Assembly (NCBI GenBank): GCA_903914415.1
Contig: CAIWOY010000440.1
Span: 1 to 63,960, forward strand
Direction: 5' to 3'
From: an uncultured Phycisphaerales bacterium
GTDB taxonomy: Bacteria > Planctomycetota > Phycisphaerae > UBA1845 > Fen-1342
DNA length: 63,960 nucleotides
Below the pieces are notes generated by a model. That model worked only from the letters and a program-made list of their open reading frames with translations. It made no database searches and was not told the DNA's origin. Position 1 is the stretch's first letter. The number at the start of each line of letters is the position of its first letter. Shown here in pieces: positions 46,182 to 53,829 of this stretch. The translations under genes and the position numbers were made by a program.

Positions 46182-48622
46182 GCCACAACCCCGGCGACAG
46201 CGCGTCCGCACCGTCCGCAGATGCACGCCGTGGGAGGCAACGGAGCCCGAGCGGCGGCGAAGGGCAATCGTCCGTGCGGAAATCGCTCGTGCGAGAATAC
46301 TTTCTCGCACGGCGCACCGCGCTTGTGGACCGCGTCCTGTTCTTCATGCTGCTCGCGCTGCTCTGTGCCCGCCCGATGATCGGCGAGAGCTACGAGCGGC
46401 TCGAGATCAACTTTCTGGCCGATCTGCCGACCGGCGGAGGCCCCACGCCCGCGACCACCGCGTGGCTGGACACGTTCACGCTCGCCGCGGCGGTGTTGGC
46501 TCTGGCACGAGGCGGGCGCTGGCGCGGCGGTGCTCTTATTGCGACCGCCGTGGGCCTGCTCGCGGCGGCGGTTGTCGCGTCGACGTATGCAGCCGGCAAC
46601 CGCTACCTGGCCTGGTTCGCCGGGTCGAGCTTGCTCAGCGGGGTGCTGGCGGCCGTCGCGCTCAGCACGCTCGTGCAGGCGCGGTGGATGTGGCACGTGC
46701 TGATCGCGGCCGCGCTCGCCACCGGTGGCACAACCGCGGTCAAGTGCATCCGGCAGTCCACGCTGGAATTCGCGGAGTTGCGGCAGAGCTGGGAACAGGA
46801 ATACAAGCCGGCCCTGATCCAGCGCGGCTACAACCCGGACGACCCGCTCTTCGTGAACTACGAGCGCCGCATGCAGTCGCGGGAGGCGTACGGCTTTCTC
46901 TCGCACCCGAACGTCACTGGTTCCTGCCTGATGATGTGGCTGCTCGTGCTGGCGGGCCTGCTCGTCGCAAACGGCCTCCGGCCGAACGTGGCCCAGACGC
47001 GCGCGCTCGCATCCGTCGCGGCCGGCCTGGGCTGCGTTCTGTTGGCAATCGCGCTGGGCTGCACGCGCAGCCGCGGTGCGCTGGTCAGCGGCCTCCTCGG
47101 GCTCGGCGCGCTCGCACTGCTCGGCGCCGCGGCCGCCTGGGTCGCGCGCCGCGCCCGGTTGGTCCTGGTAGTGCTCGCCGGCGGCTACCTGGCCGCGGTC
47201 GGCAGCGTCGCGGCGTATGGCGTTTCCAGGGGCACCCTGCCGCACCCGTCGCTGGCGTTCCGCTGGTACTACTGGACGGCGGCGGCCCGGGCCTACCGCG
47301 ACGCTCCGCTTACGGGTATCGGGCGCGAGAACTTCAGCACGGCTTACATGCTCTACAAGGCGCCGGAGAGCACCGAAGAGGTCAGGGACCCGCATGACGT
47401 GTGGGTCTCGTTGCTCGTCGAGTTGGGGCCGCTCGGGCTCGCCAGCGGCGCACTGCTCTGTGGGCTCAGCGTGCTCGGCGGGCTGCGGCGCCTGGGCGCG
47501 CCAGCGGAGCAGCAACAACCCGTCGATGAGCCGACGCCACCACTAGCCGACCGGCTGCGCGCGGCGGCACCAGTCGCCGGCGGCGTCCTGCTCGTGCACC
47601 TGCTCTTCTCCGGCACGCTCACTCCGCAGCCGGCCACCTGGGTCGTGTGGGGCGCGGACGTGGCCTGCACCTGGGCCGTGGCCTTCGTCCTGGCGCTGTG
47701 GGTGCTGGGCTGCATCGGATCGGACGGGCGCCGCGACCGCTGGGTGTTCGCTGGGCTCTGCGCGGCGTTGCTCGCTGCGCTGGTTCACAACCTGCTCGAC
47801 TTTGCGCTCATGACGCCGGGCGGATTGGCGGTGTTCGGACTCTGCGCCGCTGCGGCGCGCGGCCTCTCCGCTGCAGCGGGACCGCCAAGAACGTCCTGGA
47901 CGATGCGCGTCGTCGGCTATGCGGTCGTCCCGGTAGCCCTGCTGTGGCACCCGTTGACGGTGGCACTCCCAGTCCAATGGTCGACGAGTCAGGTCCAAAC
48001 GCTGCATGCGCTCCTGCACTCATCGGCCCTGGAACAGGCACCGCAGAAGATCTATGCGCGGGCGGCGGGCCTGGCAGCCGAACGGTTCGGCGACCCATCC
48101 GCACACCGGTACGCAGTTCGAGCCATGCTGCAAATCTGCCGCCTCCCAACGCTGGACGAGCACACGCGCCGGGCATGGCTGGCGGGCACGCGTCAGGCGG
48201 CGCTTGACCTGACACAGCGCCACTCGGACGACAGCGGCAACTTCAGCGTGCGGGCGCTGGTTGAGGAGGAGTCGGCGGGCGTGGACGAGCAGCGGCACGA
48301 CGCAAGCGCCGCCCGGCCGATGCGCCAAGCCGCTGCGGAGAGCTGGGATCAGGCGGTGCAGCGCTACCCGACCAACCCGCGAACGCACATCTCGGCTGGC
48401 GCGGCGTGGTTCGAGGTGTGGCAGGGCACCGGCGCTGCCGATGCAGCACGACGAGCGCGCGAGCACTTCAACGCGGCCCTGAAGATCGACAATTGCCGGC
48501 CGCCGCGGGAGGTCGTGCGCCTGCAACCGAAGGAACGTGAACTGGTGGATGAGCGCATACGGCAGCTCGCGGCGGAACCCGGAGCGACGACGATTCCGTC
48601 CAGCGCGCCCGGCCGGCCATGA
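46178..48622 (+). CDS. O-antigen ligase/polymerase-like membrane protein with C-terminal helical extension
   Basis: The Wzy/WaaL-type layout is clear: about ten membrane helices over residues 40-620 with the periplasmic signature GIGRENFSTAYMLY, then DPHDVWVSLLVELGPLGLAS (usually PHN; here PHD). Residues about 640-814 are soluble and helical, with TPR-like character (RAAGLAAERFGDPSAHRYAV, AAESWDQAVQRYPTNPRTHI). It would join or polymerise undecaprenyl-linked glycans made by the WecA-type enzyme it overlaps (ATGA). The N-terminal 45 residues are basic and polar. At 814 residues it is much longer than plain ligases. Confidence 0.85.
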   Translation: MSHNPGDSASAPSADARRGRQRSPSGGEGQSSVRKSLVREYFLARRTALVDRVLFFMLLALLCARPMIGESYERLEINFLADLPTGGGPTPATTAWLDTFTLAAAVLALARGGRWRGGALIATAVGLLAAAVVASTYAAGNRYLAWFAGSSLLSGVLAAVALSTLVQARWMWHVLIAAALATGGTTAVKCIRQSTLEFAELRQSWEQEYKPALIQRGYNPDDPLFVNYERRMQSREAYGFLSHPNVTGSCLMMWLLVLAGLLVANGLRPNVAQTRALASVAAGLGCVLLAIALGCTRSRGALVSGLLGLGALALLGAAAAWVARRARLVLVVLAGGYLAAVGSVAAYGVSRGTLPHPSLAFRWYYWTAAARAYRDAPLTGIGRENFSTAYMLYKAPESTEEVRDPHDVWVSLLVELGPLGLASGALLCGLSVLGGLRRLGAPAEQQQPVDEPTPPLADRLRAAAPVAGGVLLVHLLFSGTLTPQPATWVVWGADVACTWAVAFVLALWVLGCIGSDGRRDRWVFAGLCAALLAALVHNLLDFALMTPGGLAVFGLCAAAARGLSAAAGPPRTSWTMRVVGYAVVPVALLWHPLTVALPVQWSTSQVQTLHALLHSSALEQAPQKIYARAAGLAAERFGDPSAHRYAVRAMLQICRLPTLDEHTRRAWLAGTRQAALDLTQRHSDDSGNFSVRALVEEESAGVDEQRHDASAARPMRQAAAESWDQAVQRYPTNPRTHISAGAAWFEVWQGTGAADAARRAREHFNAALKIDNCRPPREVVRLQPKERELVDERIRQLAAEPGATTIPSSAPGRP

Positions 48623-48680
48623 GCACCGCCGCACCGGTACCCCACGTCTCCTCGGCGAAGGACCAACCACCCTGCCGCGC

Positions 48681-48711
48681 AAGAAAAGACCCGCGCTGCT
48701 TGGCGCGGGTC
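48681..48711 (-). terminator. Intrinsic terminator of the PEP-CTERM gene
   Basis: On the minus strand GACCCGCGC-CAAGCA-GCGCGGGTC (9-bp perfect stem) is followed by TTTTCTT, 34 bases past the stop of the gene at 48745. This is the clearest intrinsic terminator in the window. Confidence 0.85.
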
Positions 48712-48744
48712 GTCGGTTTCACGTCACGGCTGGCGCGTGGCGAT

Positions 48745-49500
48745 TCAGCGGCGTCGCAGCGCCAGGATTCCCGCCGCCAGCAGCATGCAGGACATCGGTT
48801 CCGGGACGCCCGTTTCCCCGGAGTACACCGCACGGACCGCGTCCACCGTTGTCGAACCCAGCGGGTCATACAATGACGGCATCCACCCCGCGGGGCGGTT
48901 GACGAAGTCCAGGTGACCGCGCATCGCGCCGGACGTCCCGATCAGCCCGAATTGCGACGCCAGGAGACCGTCGACGATGGTTCCGGTGCCCTCGAGTACG
49001 TAGGAGTCGTGGTTGGAGTAGCCGTACAGCGATACGTTGGCGAGGTCGATCGCCCACAGCAGTCCGCTGCGAGTGACTTGCGGGCCGATGTAGACGGTGC
49101 CGTAGATCTCCAGGTCCGCTGCGCCGGGCGCGGTGTTCAGGCCCGTGCCGGTCAGGCTGACGTCCACATCGCCGCCGGGACCGAGGTAGGGTGCATCCTG
49201 GCCGGTGAACTGCACCCCCAGCACGAAGTCGCCGCCATAGTATGGGATCCCCAACTCGCTCCAGACCGGGTAGGCGGGCGGGTTTGGCCAGGAAGGCCAA
49301 TAGGTCGTGACCTCGCCATCCGCGGCGCCGCGCATATAGACCAACGTGTCCGGCAGGTTGCCGTTGGTCTGGTATTCTACGGGTCCCTGGTTATAGGCCC
49401 CGAAACTGAGATCATGGCCGGTGATCGTCGGCGTCAACGGCGCCGCGAACGCAGCCACAGCAACCCATGATAGCGCCGCGAGCAGCGCGGTGCTTCTCAT
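48745..49500 (-). CDS. PEP-CTERM sorting-domain protein
   Basis: A secreted protein of 251 residues with a signal peptide (MRSTALLAALSWVAVAAFAA) and a C-terminal sorting tag VPEPMSCMLLAAGILALRRR: the PEP motif, a hydrophobic helix and Arg cluster recognised by exosortase. The body is beta-rich (GHDLSFGAYNQGPVEYQTNG, FVLGVQFTGQDAPYLGPGGD) and resembles other PEP-CTERM surface proteins of unknown role. It is alone on its strand, with an intrinsic terminator behind it. No exosortase gene lies in the window. Confidence 0.88.
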   Translation of the reverse strand: MRSTALLAALSWVAVAAFAAPLTPTITGHDLSFGAYNQGPVEYQTNGNLPDTLVYMRGAADGEVTTYWPSWPNPPAYPVWSELGIPYYGGDFVLGVQFTGQDAPYLGPGGDVDVSLTGTGLNTAPGAADLEIYGTVYIGPQVTRSGLLWAIDLANVSLYGYSNHDSYVLEGTGTIVDGLLASQFGLIGTSGAMRGHLDFVNRPAGWMPSLYDPLGSTTVDAVRAVYSGETGVPEPMSCMLLAAGILALRRR

Positions 49501-49614
49501 ACCCTACCTCCAAACAACCACGGCACGCCGGCCCGGCGCACCGGCAGCGGCGGAACGAGCGCGGTGCTCTCCCGTGTCACTAGGTTCTAGGCCCCCTGGA
49601 ACGCGAGAATCAAA

Positions 49615-51438
49615 TCAGGGCCGGGGCGAATCGTGGAGAACTGGCCGGCTGGCCACCAAAAGGCCCTGCAGGTCGCGGCGGGCCTCCTCCAGAAACTCCC
49701 GGTTGAGGTGCTGTCCGATATGATCCCACGGCAGAAGCTCGGCCAGCGCTCGCTCGCGGTGCGCGTAGAAGGCCGGATCCACGCCCGTGGCCGAGAATGC
49801 CTCCAGCCAGCGCTCGTATTGAAAACAGTCCTCCCACCCGTCGAACCGTGCGCCCCGCCGCCATGCTTCGTAGATCACGCCCCCGAGCCGCCGGTCGCCA
49901 CGCGCCAGCACCCCTTCGAGCACCGACCGCTCGGGCCGATGGGTCCGAATGTGCACGGCGGACCGCCGGTCACGCTTTAGCCGCAGCAGGCGTTGCCGCA
50001 CCTCCTGGAAGTACTCGGCCCGCGGCTGCGCCGCCCATTGCAGCGGCGTAAACGGCTTGGGCACAAGCCAACCGACCGCCGCGGTCACCTCCGCCGGCGG
50101 CTTGCCGAGCGTGCGCCGCTCCTGGCTGATCCGGTAGGCCAGCTCGTAGATGCCGTCGATGTCCTCCGGGCGCTCGCCCGGGAAGCCCGCCATGAAATAC
50201 AGCTTGACGCGCCGCCAGCCGGCCGCGTACGCCGCCCGCACGCCGTCGAGCAGGTCGCCGTCCGAGACCTTCTTCCGCAGCGCTCGCCGCATGTCCTCTG
50301 CCGCGGCCTCCACCGCGATCGTAAGGCCCGCCTTGCGTACAGCGCTGCCCAGCGCGGGGATGTTCTGCAACATGCGATCCACGCGCAGCGACGGAAAACT
50401 GATGTTGACCCGGCGGGGCGCAAAACGCTCGTTGAGCCGCCCGGCCAGCTCGGTCAGTTTCGGGTAGTCGGACGTCGACAGCGACAGCAGGCTGATCTCA
50501 TCGTGCCCGGTCGCCCAGTAGGCCTCCTCGGCCAGCTCCAGCACGCGGTCCACGCTGCGCAGCCGCAGCGGGCGCTTCGTATACCCGGCGTGGCAGAAGC
50601 GGCACAGATTCGGGCAGCCGCGCATGATCTCGAGCGCGATGCGGTCGTGCACCGCCGGAACCCACGGTACGAGCGGGCGCGTTGGGAACGGTGACGTTTC
50701 AAAGTCGGGCGTGTGGCAGCGTTCGATCCGTCCCGGTATGCCGGCCACCGTCGGCCGCAACGCCGCGAGCGTTCCATCCGGGTGATAGGCGGGCTCGTAA
50801 AGATTGGGGGCGTAAATCCACGGGAAGCGCCGCGCGAGCAGCGGGATCATCTCGCGCCGGCGCACGCCGCCGCGCTTGTACTCGCGCACCGCGTCGAGAA
50901 TCTGCGCCAGCGAATGTTCGCCGTCGCCGATGACGACCAAGTCGAGGAACTCGGCCAGCGGCTCGGGGTTGTCGGCCTGCGGCCCGCCGGCGATGACGAG
51001 CGGGTCGTCGTCGCCACGCTCCGCGGAGCGCAGCGGGATGCCGGCGAGGTCGAGCAGATTCAGTACATTTGTGAAGATCAACTCGTATTGCAGGGTGACG
51101 GCCAGCAAATCCGCCGATCGCACCGGCTGCCGCGTGTCCCACGTAAAGAGCGGGATGCCGCGCGCCCGCATGACCTCCTCGGCGTCTACCCACGGGCAGA
51201 AGACGCGCTCGGCACAGACGCCCGGCGTGTGATTGCACAGCCAATAGAGAATCTGGCAGCCGAGGTGCGACATGCCGATCGCATACGTGTCGGGGAAGGC
51301 GATCGCGACGCGGATCTCGGCCGCCGCCCAATCGCCCGGCCGCGGAAGCTGGTTGACCTCCCCGCCGATGTACTGCGCCGGGTGCCGCACACGCGGCAGA
51401 AGCTCGTCGCGGACGCGCTCGGCGAGCTGGCTGGACAT
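49615..51438 (-). CDS. TIGR03960-type B12-binding radical SAM protein
   Basis: The 607-residue protein has the family opening (LPRVRHPAQYIGGEVNQ), a B12-binding-like domain (VAIAFPDTYAIGMSHLGCQI, FCPWVDAEEVMRARGIPLFT) and the radical SAM motif CPNLCRFC (Cys-x3-Cys-x2-Cys) followed by HAGYTKRPLRLRS. Then come YPKLTELAGRLNERF and VKLYFMAGFPGERPEDIDGI, typical of the family. In many genomes this protein is fused or adjacent to a TIGR03936 partner; none is visible here. Its substrate is unknown. Confidence 0.92.
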   Translation of the reverse strand: MSSQLAERVRDELLPRVRHPAQYIGGEVNQLPRPGDWAAAEIRVAIAFPDTYAIGMSHLGCQILYWLCNHTPGVCAERVFCPWVDAEEVMRARGIPLFTWDTRQPVRSADLLAVTLQYELIFTNVLNLLDLAGIPLRSAERGDDDPLVIAGGPQADNPEPLAEFLDLVVIGDGEHSLAQILDAVREYKRGGVRRREMIPLLARRFPWIYAPNLYEPAYHPDGTLAALRPTVAGIPGRIERCHTPDFETSPFPTRPLVPWVPAVHDRIALEIMRGCPNLCRFCHAGYTKRPLRLRSVDRVLELAEEAYWATGHDEISLLSLSTSDYPKLTELAGRLNERFAPRRVNISFPSLRVDRMLQNIPALGSAVRKAGLTIAVEAAAEDMRRALRKKVSDGDLLDGVRAAYAAGWRRVKLYFMAGFPGERPEDIDGIYELAYRISQERRTLGKPPAEVTAAVGWLVPKPFTPLQWAAQPRAEYFQEVRQRLLRLKRDRRSAVHIRTHRPERSVLEGVLARGDRRLGGVIYEAWRRGARFDGWEDCFQYERWLEAFSATGVDPAFYAHRERALAELLPWDHIGQHLNREFLEEARRDLQGLLVASRPVLHDSPRP

Positions 51439-51555
51439 TCGCGCATCTCCGGGGCCGGGAATCCGCCGCGCGCTGCGTGGCGCACGGGCGGTGGCATTAT
51501 AGGCGCACCGGAACGCGCATCGTTCAGCGTTTGGAGATCCAAAGAAGAAGATGAG

Positions 51556-52758
51556 CTACGGCGAGACGGCGCGGTCCTTGGCGCGGAGCGACGCCACGCG
51601 GCCGACATCGCGGCGACCAACGGCAACCTCCGTCGGCAACGGTTGGCCGTCGCGCAGCACGACGAGTGAAACGCGCGTGCCGATCGGCGTCTGGCCGACC
51701 AGCTCGGCAAACTGGCTGGGGCCCGTCACGGCCTGGTGGTCGAACTCGCGGACCGTGTCGCCGGCCGCCACGCCCGCCTGCGTCGCCGGTCCTTCCGGGT
51801 CGACCACCTGCACAATTATGCCCTGCCCGGCCGCTAGCCCGAGTGTGCGGCGCTCCTCAGCCGTCGGTTGCCGCGCAATCACGCCCAGGTAGCCGTACTC
51901 GATCGGGCGACCCTGGCAGAGCGTGTCGATGATCCGGCGTTTGGCGGGCGTCATCGGGATCGCGAAGCCGACGCCTTCGTCCGCCGGCGTCCGCGTGTGC
52001 ATCGCGGTGACAACGCCGATCAGCTCGCCGTGGATGTTGAAGAGCGGGCCGCCGGAGTGGCCGGGGTTGATCGGCGCGGTGGTTTGCAGCATGTCGTTGT
52101 AGAAGCGGTCGTCGGTTTCGCCGAGGCCGGGGAGCTGGCGCCCGAGGTTGGAGACGACGCCGACGGCGACGCTGAGGTGACCGTCGCTGCCGAGGCCGAA
52201 GGGGTTGCCGACGACCACGGACCACTGCCCGCGCGCGACCGTGCTCCAGTCGCCCATCCGCACTGGCACCAGGCCCGTGCGCGACACCTTCAGGACCGCA
52301 AAATCGCTGCGCGGGTCAGCCATGAGCACGTCTGCCGGTAGATCGGTGCCGTCGTATAGCAACACGCGGATGTCGTCGGCGGCCTGAATCACGTGCTCGT
52401 TGGTCAGGATCAGGCCGTCTGGAGAGACGATCGAGCCGCTGCCGTTGACCACGACCCGCTGCTCCAGGACGGCGGCGCTGTCGGCCGAATCGGAGCCCGC
52501 GGGCGACAGGACGTGCCGGCGCTGAACGCGGATGCCGACAACGCTGGGCGCGACGCGCTCGGCGACCTTCTGGAACGCCTGCTGCAGCGTGTCGAGATCC
52601 GCAAGCGAATCGCGCGCAGCCGGCGGCTCCGCACCAACCATCGTCCGCGGCGCCAGCAGGATCGAGAGGAGGAACAGCAGCGCAGCCACGAGCCACGGCG
52701 GCCCGGCGTGCGACCTCGAGCGGCTCAGCGTCTGCGGCGGTAGCGCAACAACACTCAT
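51556..52758 (-). CDS. HtrA/DegP-like serine protease with one PDZ domain
   Basis: This envelope protease of the S1C family has the complete triad His122, Asp152 and Ser235 (ILTNEHVIQA, DPRSDFAVLKV, NPGHSGGPLFN), numbered from ATG 52758. A hydrophobic stretch at about 22-37 is an uncleaved anchor or signal. One PDZ domain (about 300-380: GYLGVIARQPTAEERRTLGL, GIIVQVVDPEGPATQAGVAA) follows, in place of the two in DegP. A longer frame to 52836 adds 26 residues with no family support. It probably degrades or refolds damaged envelope proteins. Start choice is inferred from the membrane segment. Confidence 0.92.
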   Translation of the reverse strand: MSVVALPPQTLSRSRSHAGPPWLVAALLFLLSILLAPRTMVGAEPPAARDSLADLDTLQQAFQKVAERVAPSVVGIRVQRRHVLSPAGSDSADSAAVLEQRVVVNGSGSIVSPDGLILTNEHVIQAADDIRVLLYDGTDLPADVLMADPRSDFAVLKVSRTGLVPVRMGDWSTVARGQWSVVVGNPFGLGSDGHLSVAVGVVSNLGRQLPGLGETDDRFYNDMLQTTAPINPGHSGGPLFNIHGELIGVVTAMHTRTPADEGVGFAIPMTPAKRRIIDTLCQGRPIEYGYLGVIARQPTAEERRTLGLAAGQGIIVQVVDPEGPATQAGVAAGDTVREFDHQAVTGPSQFAELVGQTPIGTRVSLVVLRDGQPLPTEVAVGRRDVGRVASLRAKDRAVSP

Positions 52759-52975
52759 ACGGCCCGTCCTGTAATGACAAGGCGTCCGGCTGCGGACCGG
52801 GCCCCAGCGCAAGCGCGCCCGCTGCGCCCGGTGCAAGTGTCTTCGTCCAACTATCGCCGGGCCATCATGAGCGGGCGGGTTCGGCCGAATCTGCGTGCGA
52901 AATGGCGGGGCCAGCGGTCCCGGCGCGCCGGGACGACCGAGAATGTCGCGCGGCGCTGCCGGGCACTGCGTCGGG

Positions 52976-52981
52976 TAGAAT
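52976..52981 (+). promoter_or_regulatory. Possible -10 element TAGAAT ahead of the HAD gene
   Basis: GGGTAGAATC lies about 40 bases before the ATG at 53016. The same GGTAGAAT string occurs ahead of the genes at 33438 and 53830. Confidence 0.35.
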
Positions 52982-53015
52982 CTCGCGCACGCGCAACCCA
53001 GGAGCCGCGCTCGCT

Positions 53016-53699
53016 ATGGACCTCGACGGCGTCTTCATCGACATGTACGGCACGCTCACGTCCGGCGACCGGGCCGCCGTGGAGGCCACGTGCGCACAGA
53101 TCGTTCACGACACCGGCGTCAGGCTCTCGACGCACGAGCTCAGCATCACCTGGGGCGAACGCTTCTTCCACGCCATGGAACGCGCCAACGACGAGCACTT
53201 CGAGACGCTGTTCGACCTCGAAGCCCGCACGCTGCGCGAGACCATGACCGCGCTCGGCGTGGCGATCCACCCCGACCCGTACGTCCAGCGCCTCGTCGTC
53301 TACTGGCGCGACCCGCCCTTGCAGCCGGAGGTGCTGGAGTTTCTCGCCGCGTTCCGGGCGCCGATCTGCATCGTCTCCAACGCCGACCGCGCGGACGTCG
53401 AAAACGCGCTGCGGCGGCGCGCGATCCGGGTGGCCGGCGTCATCACCTCCGAGGACGCGCACGCCTACAAGCCGCATCCGAAAATCTTCGCGGATGCGTT
53501 GCGACTGACCGGCTGGCGGCGTGAGCGTGTGCTGCACGTCGGCGACTCGCTGCACAGCGACGTCGGCGGGGCGCTCAACGCGGGCCTGCGCAGCGGCTGG
53601 GTGAACCGCGCCCACCGCATCCACGACATTGGCAACCACGAGCCGGACTTCGAATTCGCGGACCTGCGCGGGTTGGTGGCGCTCGTCGAGCGGTCGTGA
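53016..53699 (+). CDS. HAD-superfamily hydrolase
   Basis: A soluble phosphatase-type protein of 227 residues. Motif I is DMYGTL near residue 11, with the first Asp as nucleophile. Motif II is IVSNADR, motif III is YKPHPKIF and motif IV GDSLHSDVGGALNAG, all in order with an alpha-helical cap between I and II. It resembles haloacid dehalogenase/phosphoglycolate phosphatase-like members; the substrate is not visible. I start at ATG 53016 with AGGAG about 12 bases upstream; a longer frame to 52902 adds an unlikely Arg-rich stretch. It diverges from the HtrA gene. Confidence 0.9.
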   Translation: MDLDGVFIDMYGTLTSGDRAAVEATCAQIVHDTGVRLSTHELSITWGERFFHAMERANDEHFETLFDLEARTLRETMTALGVAIHPDPYVQRLVVYWRDPPLQPEVLEFLAAFRAPICIVSNADRADVENALRRRAIRVAGVITSEDAHAYKPHPKIFADALRLTGWRRERVLHVGDSLHSDVGGALNAGLRSGWVNRAHRIHDIGNHEPDFEFADLRGLVALVERS

Positions 53700-53829
53700 A
53701 CGGGGCGGAGTTATCGGGCGTACACGATCTGCGTTGCCTTCGACGTGCCGCGATGGTAAGGTAGAATTGCTGGGTTATGGAAAGATGGAAGTTCCCACCT
53801 CCCGAATTTTTGCCGTACCGAGGTAAGCC

